From positions 434,001 to 498,000 of the forward strand of contig PAPI01000024.1 in NCBI GenBank assembly GCA_002708845.1: 64,000 nt of DNA, written 5' to 3'. The position numbers were made by a program, and so were the translations under genes. The notes under the pieces are model-generated. The model saw only the letters and a list, made by a program, of their open reading frames with translations, was not told the origin of the DNA and did no database searches. Each line of letters begins with the position of its first letter. Position 1 is the first letter of the stretch. Origin of the DNA: Leeuwenhoekiella sp. (lineage in GTDB: Bacteria; Bacteroidota; Bacteroidia; Flavobacteriales; Flavobacteriaceae). This document shows positions 1 through 13,700 of this stretch, one piece after another.

Positions 1-471
1 CATTTAAAGCAAAGCGGAAAAGTGCTCAATTTTGGGGTCTCCAACTTTAGCCCGATACAGTTTGACAGCCTTCAGTCCTATCTCGATATGCCTTTAGCTA
101 CCAATCAGGTTGAACTTTCTGTTGCCTGCCTTGAACATTGGGAAAATGAGAATATTGAATTTTTCCAAAAACATAAAATCAAACCAATGGCCTGGTCTCC
201 CCTGGCCGGTGGAAAAATCTTCAAACCCGAAAGTCAGCGTGAACACCGCCTGCATTCGGTGCTTAAAGAAGTCACGGCAGAACTAGGTATTGAAGCCATA
301 GACCAAGTGATGTACGCGTGGTTATTGAAGCATCCGGTGGGTATTCTGCCAATCGTAGGCTCTCAGCACATCGACCGCATAAAAAGTGCTGTAGATGCGC
401 TTAAAATTGATTTAAGCCTGCAACAATGGTATAAAATCTGGATTGCTTCAAAAGGCGAAGATTTGCCTTAA
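1..471 (+). CDS. Aldo/keto reductase, 3' part (truncated by window start)
   Basis: The reading frame is open from base 1, so the GTG at 22 is internal and the gene begins outside the window. The visible residues match the C-terminal half of an NAD(P)H-dependent aldo/keto reductase of the YdhF type. They include a GVSNFSP strand, a NQVELS strand, an AWSPLAGG loop that contacts the cofactor and a LLKHPVGILPIVGS segment near the C terminus. The catalytic Tyr/Asp/Lys/His set would lie upstream and cannot be checked. The stop codon shares the palindromic TTAA at 468-471 with the stop of the convergent gene, and there is no terminator between them. The substrate is unknown. A link to the adjacent PUL is not supported by orientation. 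Confidence 0.85.
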   Translation, partial: HLKQSGKVLNFGVSNFSPIQFDSLQSYLDMPLATNQVELSVACLEHWENENIEFFQKHKIKPMAWSPLAGGKIFKPESQREHRLHSVLKEVTAELGIEAIDQVMYAWLLKHPVGILPIVGSQHIDRIKSAVDALKIDLSLQQWYKIWIASKGEDLP

Positions 472-3203
472 TCTTCAACCTTATATTCAAGCGATTTATA
501 ACCCAATTTACCATCATGGGAAATAACTTCTACAAGGATCGTTTTAGTTCCCGGGTTTTTAGTGTTGGGAAATGTAACCATAGCCGAAGCCTCACTTTTC
601 AGATTAATGTCGGGGTTCCAATATAAGGTAACCTCATTGTCTGCTGGCCCTAGAGATGCATCTTCCGAATCATATTTGGGAATGTAAAATTCTTTGGTAG
701 GCGTAAACAGCGGGATGCTGGTTTTTAAAATTCCTTTTGATTTATAAGCCGTGTAAAATCCGTTGCCACTGTAGGTATAAATGGCGAGAATACTTCCCTG
801 GGTTGGAGTCGTCCTCATATCCCTAAACGGATACACCCTGCGGTAAAGGGGCATAAAATTTTGAGTCACACCATCCAGAATTTCGACGCTTTTCACTTCA
901 CTGGGTGGCAAATTGGGCAAAAACTGATAGGCATCGGCCAATACGGGAATTCCGTCAACCAGAACTATAGTTTCCATACCACCGGTTACCATCGCTTTTT
1001 GATAGCGGACTCCGGTACTGTCCTGATATAATTGAAAACTAATTTTATCACCAAATGCCTGCCTGAGCACACCATAGAGTCCGTTGCTGTACTCATTTTC
1101 TTTACGCTCAATTTCCTGCCCGTCAATAACCACATCGGGCTTTCCGTAAGTGTCCATCACTTTTTGACGTTGCGGAGTAAGCTCGTAATTACTAATGAGC
1201 ACCTCGTCTAACTCGTTTATATTGGGATCGTATTCAAAAAAAGAATCTGGGCCGTCATTCTTTTCAACCGATTTTAATACCTGAGGTAACGAATCCTGAT
1301 CCTTAAAATACGCCCGGGTGCGGTCGTATGTGATTTTGGGTTTTGTAGGTTCATCAAGACTCAGCGTATAGTTCCTATTCTTACCTGCATCGCTTTTAGT
1401 TTGTAAAACCGCACGAACCCGCCTGCCTTCAAGTGAAGGCAATAGAAAATTAAAGCGTCCCAGACTATCGGTTTTTTGATAGTAAAAACGTTGTTCCTCA
1501 CCAAAAACCATAAGACTAACGTCCACGTCTTCTTTGGCTTTATCTTTATCAAAAAGCGCTGCGATCTCTCCCTGAACACCCAATCCAAATTCCGGTAAAA
1601 AGTCCATTGCTTTTGTATCTGGTGGGGTGTTAAAGGTATAACCCCGCCAACCCTGAGTTAAAAGCAGGTTATCCAGTTCGTTGGGTTTTACAAGCTGGGT
1701 GTCTTTAAAATAAAAAGACGGATTTTCAATCCTTCCTCGCAATTCCGAAGTAAGCATAAAATAGGTCCAGATACTTTGCTCCTCTTTCAATTCTTTAGGA
1801 ATTACCAAAACTGAAGCACTGGCAGACCAACTCGTATCCGCCGAGACTCCTGCTGTGGAAAGCTTCAGGCTTATTTCTTCATCTGACTTATAACCATCTC
1901 TGAGTAATTCCAGATTAAGATCAAGGGCCTCGGTTTCTAAATGATTGAAGTATAAACGCTCGGCTATCGGATTTCGATTTTGATTTTTAAGCGTAAAAAC
2001 CAGGATTCCGGCAGGTAAAGATTCATTTGAGAACACCAAGTCACGCTTTCCTCTTTCAAGTTTTCGGCCTACTTCACCGAGAGCCATACCCCGGCTACTC
2101 ACTTCCACATAAATAGAATCATTAATCAGTTGGGTCGAATTCACTTGCAAGGCTATATTTTTACCTACGCGGTTTACCGAAAGTGTACTACCTTTTTCAA
2201 CTACTTCAGGAAATGAATAAGTAAGCTTGATGTTTTCTTTTGGCTCTGCCAGCTCAACTTTATAGCTTGTTGATGCATTGGGAAACATATAAACCCGTCC
2301 CATTCCCAGTTTATTGCTTTTAAAGGCAGTTACGGGATTGTTTTGCGAATCGTAAATCGTTCCCTGAACCGCAACGCCTTTTCCGATCTCATCGATTGCT
2401 TTAAAGCCCAAAAGATTGTTCATCCCAACGATTAAGCTTCCGCCTTCGGGCAAAAACTGCATGTCTATCGCCGGTCTGGCAAGGGGTATGCTTTCGCTCC
2501 ATTGCTTGCCCGATTCGGTAGTCAGTTTAAAATGCACCCAGCTCGTCTCTTCCGGAAAATCTTCTTCCAATAAAAAATAATCAGAGGCATTTTTACGAAT
2601 TACCCGTTTTTTTACCTGATCATTATAAGCCAGTTCGAGCTCAAATTTTGAACCCACAGTACTGTCAATAAGCTTTGGATTGAATACAAAACGTAAAGCA
2701 TCCCGCCCTTCAACTTCCAGTTTGCGTACGACATCTTCCGCTATCCGATCTTCGGCAATCGTGAGATAGGTAGAAAATAAAAAATCAGAATCAAAATTTT
2801 GATCCCATTGGGTATATGCCCGGAGCTGATAGGTGCCGGGAGCATAAAAATCTTCAATACTGAAAAAATTGTTGCCAATGCCGTTATCGAGTTTGACCAA
2901 TTTCTCACCTACGATCGTCTCAAAGGGATCAATCAATTCAACCCGCAACACACCACTTAAAGTAGATGGCACATTATCTTTAGCCTGAGCGACAATTCCT
3001 TTAAACCAGATCGTCTCCCCTTTTGTATAGGCTTTGCGATCGGTTTGAATGTAGATCTTTTCGGCCAGGGCCTCGTGAGCAATTAGATTTTGCTGCGCGG
3101 AGGCCTGAGCGGCCACGAAGAATAGGATAAAAGCACAAAGGCCCGATTTAAATTTGATGAAGAAATTTGTTAGGGGGCTCTTCGGTACTTTTAAATATTG
3201 CAT
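468..3203 (-). CDS. MG2-domain / TonB plug-like secreted protein
   Basis: This is a 911-residue protein with an N-terminal signal peptide ending near ASAQ (residues 34-37). The first 300 residues contain a macroglobulin MG2-like region (KIYIQTDRKAYTKGETIWF). The C-terminal third contains a segment resembling a TonB-receptor plug (IVLVDGIPV, then PSEVKSVEILDG), but there is no 22-strand barrel, so it is not itself a receptor. Proteins of this build are common in Bacteroidota. Their function is not established; they may be envelope accessory proteins working with TonB-dependent transport. The gene starts 5 bases after the stop of the GH2 gene at 3209, so the two are almost certainly co-transcribed. 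It is the last gene of the PUL on this side. Confidence 0.65.
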   Translation of the reverse strand: MQYLKVPKSPLTNFFIKFKSGLCAFILFFVAAQASAQQNLIAHEALAEKIYIQTDRKAYTKGETIWFKGIVAQAKDNVPSTLSGVLRVELIDPFETIVGEKLVKLDNGIGNNFFSIEDFYAPGTYQLRAYTQWDQNFDSDFLFSTYLTIAEDRIAEDVVRKLEVEGRDALRFVFNPKLIDSTVGSKFELELAYNDQVKKRVIRKNASDYFLLEEDFPEETSWVHFKLTTESGKQWSESIPLARPAIDMQFLPEGGSLIVGMNNLLGFKAIDEIGKGVAVQGTIYDSQNNPVTAFKSNKLGMGRVYMFPNASTSYKVELAEPKENIKLTYSFPEVVEKGSTLSVNRVGKNIALQVNSTQLINDSIYVEVSSRGMALGEVGRKLERGKRDLVFSNESLPAGILVFTLKNQNRNPIAERLYFNHLETEALDLNLELLRDGYKSDEEISLKLSTAGVSADTSWSASASVLVIPKELKEEQSIWTYFMLTSELRGRIENPSFYFKDTQLVKPNELDNLLLTQGWRGYTFNTPPDTKAMDFLPEFGLGVQGEIAALFDKDKAKEDVDVSLMVFGEEQRFYYQKTDSLGRFNFLLPSLEGRRVRAVLQTKSDAGKNRNYTLSLDEPTKPKITYDRTRAYFKDQDSLPQVLKSVEKNDGPDSFFEYDPNINELDEVLISNYELTPQRQKVMDTYGKPDVVIDGQEIERKENEYSNGLYGVLRQAFGDKISFQLYQDSTGVRYQKAMVTGGMETIVLVDGIPVLADAYQFLPNLPPSEVKSVEILDGVTQNFMPLYRRVYPFRDMRTTPTQGSILAIYTYSGNGFYTAYKSKGILKTSIPLFTPTKEFYIPKYDSEDASLGPADNEVTLYWNPDINLKSEASAMVTFPNTKNPGTKTILVEVISHDGKLGYKSLEYKVED

Positions 3204-3208
3204 TTGGT

Positions 3209-6370
<3,162 letters not shown>

Positions 6371-6481
6371 CTATATCAAATAAAGAATGGATTGTTCATA
6401 ATTATTCTTTGTTTATTAAATACTAACCCGTTTATACAAGATTGAAAAAACCTTCCAGAACTGTTCAGTTTTTGTTCAAAA

Positions 6482-6531
6482 CCAGGCCTCAGGCAGGGCA
6501 ACTCCCAGGCAAAGGCATAGCAAAGCCTAGG
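6482..6531. repeat. GC-rich intergenic element, possible interspersed repeat
   Basis: This stretch of roughly 50 bases is clearly richer in G and C than the AT-rich sequence around it. It contains self-complementary pieces such as GCCTCAGGC and several AGGC/GCCT repeats. It lies between the DUF2264 gene and the first GH2 gene. It may be a short palindromic interspersed repeat, or debris that falls in a spurious 63-codon frame. The window contains no second copy that I could find, so the repeat call is only a suspicion. Confidence 0.2.
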
Positions 6532-6628
6532 ATAGAGTATAAATAGAGTATGAAAAGGCCTTTTCAAAAGAGAGAATTTAATATTTTATTAACAATCACG
6601 GATTAAGTCGTAGAAATCGTTTTTACAA

Positions 6629-8665
6629 TTAAAACTGAACGGTTTTGATTGAACCATCTGCCAATGTAACTTCAACGCCGGTTGATGTATTTTTTAATGC
6701 AACCGGCATCAACTCCTCATCCGTCCAGGCTTCTCCTGATTTTTTCCAAAGCATCAAGGTCGCGTAAATGTTGGTTTCAGCCTGCGGCGAAAAGCTTGCT
6801 GAAACATTGATGGTTTTGCTTTCATCAGAAACCGGGTTGAGACCTTCAGCAGAAACGAATTCGGTTTTCTCCCAACCCTGAACCGGTACTAAAGCCAGTT
6901 GGTATTCGCCGTTATCAACTATATAGGCTTCGGTATCCCCAACTTTTTGCCTGGATTGCTTCAGCTCTTTTCCTTCCAGTTTCGGTAAGGCATAATGTCC
7001 TAAACGCATCTCAACCGGCACCTGACTCGTCTGATGATCAACGCGTAATATTCCGTTAGGCAACGGAATATCTGCCAACTGCATGGTCACGTTATCGTTC
7101 GTTTCCAATACTGCATCCCGGCGATACACGCCGTTTTCAAAGCTCTTAAAGGTGTATAAGCGCCAGGGTTCCCATTCGTTTTTGGCATTTTTAAATACAT
7201 AGTTCATGGAGATTTCGCCATCTTCCCCATCTGCCTGCCACGGAAAAGCTGAATTGTACGATAGCTTGTTATAATTCTCGCTACTGCGAAAGCCCTGCCA
7301 GTCGTCTGCTTTTTTCTCGTGACACCAGGCGCGGATTTCGGCAGCGCCGATATCGGGATAATCGGTGATTAGAATATTGGATGCCGCCTGAAATTTATTG
7401 TAAACCTTGCCTTTTTCAAAGGTGGTATCCCAGGGACCTAAATTTTCGGTTGCGGTCCAAAACGGATTATCATCAGGAACCAAAAGACCCAAAAAGGCTT
7501 TCCCCATCCAGAATACACTTCCGCGGGCACTGTACACCTGTACGGCAGGCTCAAAATGTCCGTAAAAACCTAAAGTCGGAATACGATCTAACAAAAAGTC
7601 TTTATTCTGTAAAAACTGAAGTAAGGTACCTGAAGAGATGCGGCGCAACCAGCCAAAATTAATCGTGTCGTCCTGAAGGGTTCCTGTAAAGGGAAACGGA
7701 CTGATCGACCCAATGCGATAACTGATGCTTCGGCCCCACATAATCATCTCTCCATCTTCAGAAAACATATAGGGATAATGATAAACCAAATCCTGAAAAT
7801 TGGTTTTAAAGGCTTTTGCAATCTCCGGGTAATGCGTATCACCATAAACCGAAGCCCACATAGGCCCGTACACCTGAAAAGCCCACATACTGTAGTAATC
7901 GTAAGCCGGATTGTCATTATACCAGCCCTGACCACGATAATGATCCAGGGATTTTTGCAGGTACTCTTCCAATAAAGGTTTGTTTACTTCGTAACCCTGC
8001 GCGTCAAAAAAACTGAGTACAAATATGTTGAAGAATTTCCAGTTGGAAGGGACGGTAGGTCCGTCACCGTAACTCAGCATCGAAGCAGCCAATGCGTCTT
8101 TATCTTCCTGACTTAACGGATCCCAAAGAGTTTCCGGAGCAATAAACAGGGAAATCGCCAGCGCACCATATTCAACGAGATTCTGACTGGGACCACCATT
8201 CCCACGAGGTTTTATATAAGCTTCACTTTCCGGATCAGCCAATTTGGGTAATTGATGTTGATAATACTCGGCTACTTTGATTCCGTTTAAGGTGATATCA
8301 GGTTCTTTTTTGAGGAGTGGTGCTGCAACAAATAAAGTGCGCACGAGACCTTCCAGTTTTTCGGTAGGAACCCGGCTGATATCGTGCGGGTAGCTTTTTC
8401 CGGGAAGCTTTGGGAATTTCATAGGATCGTCCAGATTGTCGATATAACTAAAAGCTCCCGTTAATAAATATCGCGCGGCATCTTCCCAATGTTTTTTGGT
8501 CATACCGGTATACGGACTCGTTTTAAAATCGGGATTTTCTACCTGAAATAAGGGCATCTCACCATCTACTTTTTTTGCAGGTTTGATTTCCTGCGCTGTT
8601 AAGACAGAAAAACTAAGTAACCCTATAAATAAGCTTGTAAGAATACTTTTTTTATATAAAATCAT
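6629..8665 (-). CDS. DUF2264 family protein, putative GH154-type beta-glucuronidase
   Basis: This 678-residue protein has a signal peptide (cleavage near VLTAQ). It matches the DUF2264 family over its length: an alpha/alpha-barrel-like N-terminal domain with PRGNGGPSQNLVEYGALA, then GWYNDNPAYDYYSMWAFQVY and MWGRSISYR, followed by a beta-rich C-terminal domain. From memory, this family corresponds to CAZy GH154, which contains beta-glucuronidases acting on arabinogalactan fragments; I could not check this here. It starts 9 bases after the GH105 stop, so it belongs to block 2. Its probable role is periplasmic removal of uronic acid. The family assignment is firm and the activity is inferred. 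Confidence 0.8.
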   Translation of the reverse strand: MILYKKSILTSLFIGLLSFSVLTAQEIKPAKKVDGEMPLFQVENPDFKTSPYTGMTKKHWEDAARYLLTGAFSYIDNLDDPMKFPKLPGKSYPHDISRVPTEKLEGLVRTLFVAAPLLKKEPDITLNGIKVAEYYQHQLPKLADPESEAYIKPRGNGGPSQNLVEYGALAISLFIAPETLWDPLSQEDKDALAASMLSYGDGPTVPSNWKFFNIFVLSFFDAQGYEVNKPLLEEYLQKSLDHYRGQGWYNDNPAYDYYSMWAFQVYGPMWASVYGDTHYPEIAKAFKTNFQDLVYHYPYMFSEDGEMIMWGRSISYRIGSISPFPFTGTLQDDTINFGWLRRISSGTLLQFLQNKDFLLDRIPTLGFYGHFEPAVQVYSARGSVFWMGKAFLGLLVPDDNPFWTATENLGPWDTTFEKGKVYNKFQAASNILITDYPDIGAAEIRAWCHEKKADDWQGFRSSENYNKLSYNSAFPWQADGEDGEISMNYVFKNAKNEWEPWRLYTFKSFENGVYRRDAVLETNDNVTMQLADIPLPNGILRVDHQTSQVPVEMRLGHYALPKLEGKELKQSRQKVGDTEAYIVDNGEYQLALVPVQGWEKTEFVSAEGLNPVSDESKTINVSASFSPQAETNIYATLMLWKKSGEAWTDEELMPVALKNTSTGVEVTLADGSIKTVQF

Positions 8666-8674
8666 CTCGTGTGT

Positions 8675-9862
8675 TTAATTTGTTTTTACCAATCTGTACA
8701 TTTCGGAAGCAGCGAGTAAAAAGGCCCCCACTCCAAAGTCGGCAGTAGAATTTACATCAACCACCTGCCCGGGAATAGCTCTTTCGCCGATAGGCTGTAC
8801 ATAACCCACGGCTCCATTTTTCTGCAAGGCAACATCAGAAAGATACTTCCAGCTTTTTTCTACAACCGGCAGATAGGTTTTGGCGTCAAGAATACCGTTG
8901 TTAATACCCCATAAGTAGCCATAGGTAAAGAAGGCGGTACCGCTGGTTTCAGGTCCCGGGGCGTGCTCGGGATCAAGCATACTGCGCGTCCAGTACCCTT
9001 CGGGCTGCTGGGCCATTTTAAGGGCATGTGCCATTCTTTTATAACGGGCTTCAAAAGCTTTACGGTATTTAGAGTCCTGCGGCATATCTTGTAAAACTTT
9101 GGCTAAACCGGCAAAAACCCAGCCGTCACCACGCGCCCAGAAATCCTTTTTACCATTCAGGCTTTTGTGCTTGGGATAGACGTATTTCGCATCGCGGAAG
9201 TACAATCCCGTTTCTTCATCAAGCATGATACTGTCTGCATAGGTTAGGTACTCGTTGAGCTTGTCTAAATACTGCTCATTACCGGTCACCTGATAGAGTT
9301 TGGTCATTACCGGCATCACCATATACAGGCCATCTGCCCACCACCAGTAGTCGTTTTCAGGCGTGCTCATCTGGTATTCCATAACCTCACGGGCACGAGC
9401 GATTTTTGAAGGATCTTTAGAACCTTCTAGTGTGTACAAATCAATATAGGTCTGAAATGCGATCTGCCAGTCGCCAAAAAGTACGTGATCATCCGCTTCT
9501 CCATAATTGTATTTCCAGGCCGATTTATCATCAGATTTGGCACCTTTCCACTCGTTATGTTCTGCCCATGCGGTGGCGTAATCCAGAAAATCGTCATTTC
9601 CGGTTACTTTATACGCTTCGATATTCCCGGTTTGGTAGGCCGCAGGATGCCAGAATGCAGATGCGGGCTCGGGATGCGTTTCCTGCCAATGCGTGTTTAC
9701 TTTTTCAATACTAGCTAAAACCTGATCAGGCTTTGGAATCGAAGCATCTTTTAAAGCTGTATTACCGGATTTTGAAGCCCCGCACGAGGTCAACATTAGG
9801 GTTGAGACGAAAAGATAAATCGCCTGTGTTTTGAATGATTTGTGTTTCAAAGCGTATTTCAT
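8675..9862 (-). CDS. GH105/GH88-type unsaturated glucuronyl or rhamnogalacturonyl hydrolase, lipoprotein
   Basis: This 395-residue protein has a lipoprotein signal (LTSCGAS, Cys27). The (alpha/alpha)6 barrel motifs of the YteR/GH105 group are present: WWWADGLYM with Asp177 as the likely catalytic acid, WARGDGW at 243-249, ETSGTAFFTYGYLWG, and STADFGVGAF near the end. The family hydrates the double bond of a terminal 4,5-unsaturated uronic acid made by polysaccharide lyases; some members also accept saturated GlcA. The start codon overlaps the upstream GH16 stop in an ATGA arrangement, which suggests translational coupling. A GH105 implies that a lyase acts upstream. The neighbouring BNR propeller is the only candidate in this locus. 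Confidence 0.88.
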   Translation of the reverse strand: MKYALKHKSFKTQAIYLFVSTLMLTSCGASKSGNTALKDASIPKPDQVLASIEKVNTHWQETHPEPASAFWHPAAYQTGNIEAYKVTGNDDFLDYATAWAEHNEWKGAKSDDKSAWKYNYGEADDHVLFGDWQIAFQTYIDLYTLEGSKDPSKIARAREVMEYQMSTPENDYWWWADGLYMVMPVMTKLYQVTGNEQYLDKLNEYLTYADSIMLDEETGLYFRDAKYVYPKHKSLNGKKDFWARGDGWVFAGLAKVLQDMPQDSKYRKAFEARYKRMAHALKMAQQPEGYWTRSMLDPEHAPGPETSGTAFFTYGYLWGINNGILDAKTYLPVVEKSWKYLSDVALQKNGAVGYVQPIGERAIPGQVVDVNSTADFGVGAFLLAASEMYRLVKTN

Positions 9863-10734
9863 AATTGATTTTCTGTTTTCTGAAATACCCGTACATAGTC
9901 TACGAGGTATTCTTTGGGGAATTTCGTTTGTGACGGGTCACCACCATTGGAACCTATCGCCAGATTGAGTAAAATATAATGCGGTTGCTGAAAGCCATTA
10001 GAGCCATCCGGATTTTTAGTTTTGGCTAAATCAATGGTGTTTAGGAGTTCGTCATCGAGATACAATTTGATGAACTTTGGCGTCCATTCCATTTTCCAGA
10101 TGTGGAATTTTTCGGGCCATTGCGGGTCTTTCTTTAAAAACTCAGTAAAAGGAATTTTGGCACTGTCCCAGGAAACATTCTGCCAGTTAGGACCCCAGGC
10201 GGCATTTGCCAGGATATGTGGCTTTCCATCAATTTGGTAATATTCCATCATATCGATCTCGCCATTGGATGGCCAGCCCTTTTCAATACCCAAAGTCCAG
10301 ATTGCAGGCCACATTCCGCTTGCGGTATCAATTTTAGCCCGTACTTCTACAATACCGTACATAAACTCAAATCTATTTCGGGTATGAATACTTGAAGAAG
10401 TATACTGCGCTGTTTCCCGTTTCTTTATCCAATCATCATTACCTGCTTTATAAGGCAATTTTACGGGCTTTTCCCGTTTACCGGTTATAATTAGATTGCC
10501 GTTATCAACAGCAGCATTTTCCTCCTGATACCATTGCAATTCATTATTACGCACAAAACCGTGCTCATACGACCAGGAATCCGAATCCGGCTTAGTACCG
10601 GTATCAAACTCATCGTGCCAGATAAGCTCATAGCCATTAGGCGTTAGAATAGTAGAATCCCCTTTAGCTTTTGGCTTTGCGGATTTACAGGAAATCACAA
10701 AAACACATAAAAACAGGGAAACTATAATTCTCAT
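9859..10734 (-). CDS. GH16 endo-glycanase lipoprotein (candidate endo-beta-1,3-galactanase or laminarinase-like)
   Basis: This 291-residue lipoprotein (VISCKSA, Cys16) has the GH16 beta-jelly-roll. The catalytic stretch is NGEIDMMEYY, the ExDxxE form of the laminarinase-like branch, giving Glu159 as nucleophile, Asp161 and Glu164 as acid/base. ELIWHDEFD near the N terminus and LLNLAIGSNGG near the C terminus are also typical. It probably sits on the cell surface and makes the first internal cuts. GH16 of this branch includes beta-1,3-glucanases and endo-beta-1,3-galactanases. The rest of the locus favours a galactan, but the sequence alone does not decide. The stop overlaps the GH105 start by 4 bases. 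Confidence 0.88.
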   Translation of the reverse strand: MRIIVSLFLCVFVISCKSAKPKAKGDSTILTPNGYELIWHDEFDTGTKPDSDSWSYEHGFVRNNELQWYQEENAAVDNGNLIITGKREKPVKLPYKAGNDDWIKKRETAQYTSSSIHTRNRFEFMYGIVEVRAKIDTASGMWPAIWTLGIEKGWPSNGEIDMMEYYQIDGKPHILANAAWGPNWQNVSWDSAKIPFTEFLKKDPQWPEKFHIWKMEWTPKFIKLYLDDELLNTIDLAKTKNPDGSNGFQQPHYILLNLAIGSNGGDPSQTKFPKEYLVDYVRVFQKTENQL

Positions 10735-10743
10735 AATTTGGAT

Positions 10744-13700
10744 TTAATAGGTATACAGACCCGGACTGTCGTTATTTCGGGTTAGAAGCAATTCTTGCTT
10801 ACCGGATTTAAATTTTAAAATCTGAAGGGATTTTATATCGCCATCCAACCACAGATTAGCCGATTGGGGCTTTAGGATGAAATTACCGTCCTTAAAACTG
10901 AGTAATGATCCAAAAGAAGCATCAAGTGGTCCCTGACTCACCCGAAACGGATATAAATTACCCGCAGCAAGAACTTCTTCCTGGCCATCGCCATCAAAAT
11001 CGGTATACACAAAATCCTGAATGGGTGCATCCTGAACCGGCTTGGGTAAGGCTTTTATGCTGAACGTGCCATCGCCATTATTTTCGATAAATGCCGAAGC
11101 AAGCGTTTTGATTTCCAAAGTAAAACGCGGTTCTATATTATTCGTTTTCAAGAACTCGTCGGTATTGGTTTTAGCATAACTTTCATAAGACTTGTACTGC
11201 TTCTTTAAAGCGGAAACCTGCCCCATCAGTTCGTCGCGGGTAGGCCACGGATAACTAACCCCGTCGATGTAGTAGGTCAAAATAGGATCGATGCGCCCAT
11301 TGTTATCAATATCCTGAATATAATAGCGCATAGGCTCTTCAACCGAAGCTTTAAACTGATTGTTTTCGCCCAGATTGCCTGCTAAAAGGTCTATATCCCC
11401 GTCGCCGTCAAAGTCTCCGGATTGAAGGCTAAACCACCAACCGTTTGAATCTGCAAGTCCGGCTTCTTGTGTAACATTTTTTAAGGTTCCCTCGGTATTC
11501 TTAAAAATGCTAATGGGCATCCATTCTCCTGCTAAAACCAGGTCCGGCCAGGAATCGTTATCGATATCTACCCAGTCTGCATCAGTCACCATACCCAATT
11601 GTTGCAGGTCATAATTGCGAACTGGAACAAACTTTACCTCATCTTTAGTGCTTTCATTGCGTAATAGCGTACTTCTGGGCGACATTGGGTAATTTCCACC
11701 GGAAATCCTTCCTCCAACAAATAAATCCAGATCACCGTCCTTATCAAAATCTGCAGCTTTGACCACTCCCCCACTGAATTTCATATCAGGTAGCGCGTTT
11801 TCAGCTTTGCTGAACTTTCCACTACCGGAATTGAGGTATAAACGGTCCTGATAATACGCATCACCGTTAAACTCCTCATTACCGCCGCTTACCACATACA
11901 GATCTAAATCCCCATCGCCATCTGCATCAAAAAACAAGGCATCATAATCTTCGTGTACTAGGTCTTCGGCTGCAGTCCAGGGCTGCCCGGTATTGTTTAA
12001 TTTGAACTTCCCGTCATCAGTACCCAGATATAATTGGGAGGTCTGACCGCTGGCTCCGAGAAAGAAAATATCGTCGTTACCATCGTTATTCACATCACCT
12101 ACAGAGGCCTTACCACTTGTTTTTGACAGCTGATACGGGATAAGACTTTCGTAATTATAATCTACATAGTCATTCTCCTGATGTTTAAAATCGATATTTG
12201 AATTGGCAGTTATCTCTGTGAAAAAGCCTTCTCCCGGTTTGATGTTGTAGTCGTAAGTTTCGGTAGCTTCGGTCTCCTTTAAAATCAAAGTTTGATTTGC
12301 CTGAACATGTTCAAGACGGGTTAGTTTTTTAGAAGGCCAAATAACTTCAAGATTCTGAATAGTTTCGGCTTTGCCTAAACCAATAGTCATTTTAGGCTCT
12401 ACCGAAGACTGGTAACCGCGTACAAAATAAGCTTCCTGATAGATTTGCTTTCCATCTTCAAGCTGAAGCATTACTTTGGCACCTAAAGCCTGCGTATTTT
12501 TTGCTTCGCCTTTTAGCGTCAGCGATAAAAAATTATTTTCTAATTGTTCATTTTCACGATTCTCATAAACCAAAACCGGATCATTCAGGTTATTGATTAT
12601 TAAATCCAGATCTCCGTCATTATCTAAATCTGCATAAGCTGCAGCATTAGACACCGTTTTCTTGTCAAGTCCCCAGGCTTTGGTTTTATTCTCAAAAAGG
12701 AGTCCGTCTACATTTTTATAAATGTAATTGGAAACTTTAGTTGAAGGAATCTTGCTGATAAGTGCTCCCATATCAAGCTTCTCACCTGTTGCCTGTGCCC
12801 GCGCATTTGCTTCGTGTACCGTATAATTATTAAAGTCGAGATTGCTGTAATCGCGTAAATATCCGTTAGTTATAAAAATATCTTTGAAACCGTCGTTATC
12901 ATAGTCTGCAACTAGCGGTGCCCAGCTCCAATCTGTATTTGAAATACCAGAAAGTTGAGCTACCTCTGTAAAACGCAAATCGCCCTGTGGGTCAAGACCT
13001 TTACTTAAATGCAAATTATTGTGCATATACTGCGGGTGATAGCCGCTATCTATAAGTCTTTTGGATTTATTGTACTCATCAGGCCCTTTGAGCACTTTTT
13101 GACGGTAATTATCTTCAGGAAGCATATCAACCACAAACAAATCGGGATTGCTATCGTTGTTAATATCTGCAACATCAGAACCCATTGAGTATTTTGAAAA
13201 ATGCTCAAACGATTTCTTAGAAGTCTCTGTAAACGTACCGTCACCGTTATTTAAATAGCAAAAATCCTGTTCTGAATAATCATTGGTTACAAAAATATCA
13301 GGATACCCATCTTTGTTTAGGTCACTAATAGAAGCACTTAGGCCAAAATTAATTCCCGTACCGTTAATACCGGCTTCTTCTGAAACCTCAACAAATTTGT
13401 TATCACGGTTCTCATATAACTTGTTTCCGTAATACGGATGCCGTTTGCTGCGCAGCATCGTCACATTAAAAAAGATGTTGTAAAATTTATTAGCGTGATT
13501 GAGTAGAAACACGTCAAGATCTCCATCCAAATCATAATCTAAGAAATAGACTTGAGTGGTAAATGTACCTATGGCATCTAAACCATATTCTTTAGCTTGA
13601 TCTTTAAAAACAGGAATACTGTCTTTACCTACACCCTGATTGATAAAAAGTTGATTGGCCCGGGGTTTATAATCGCGAATAACAGGTTGTGTAAAACCTT

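Noticed and set aside
6376-6567. A 63-codon minus-strand frame between GH2 and DUF2264
   Set aside because: The translation has no recognisable features and spans the GC-rich patch, so it is likely non-coding.
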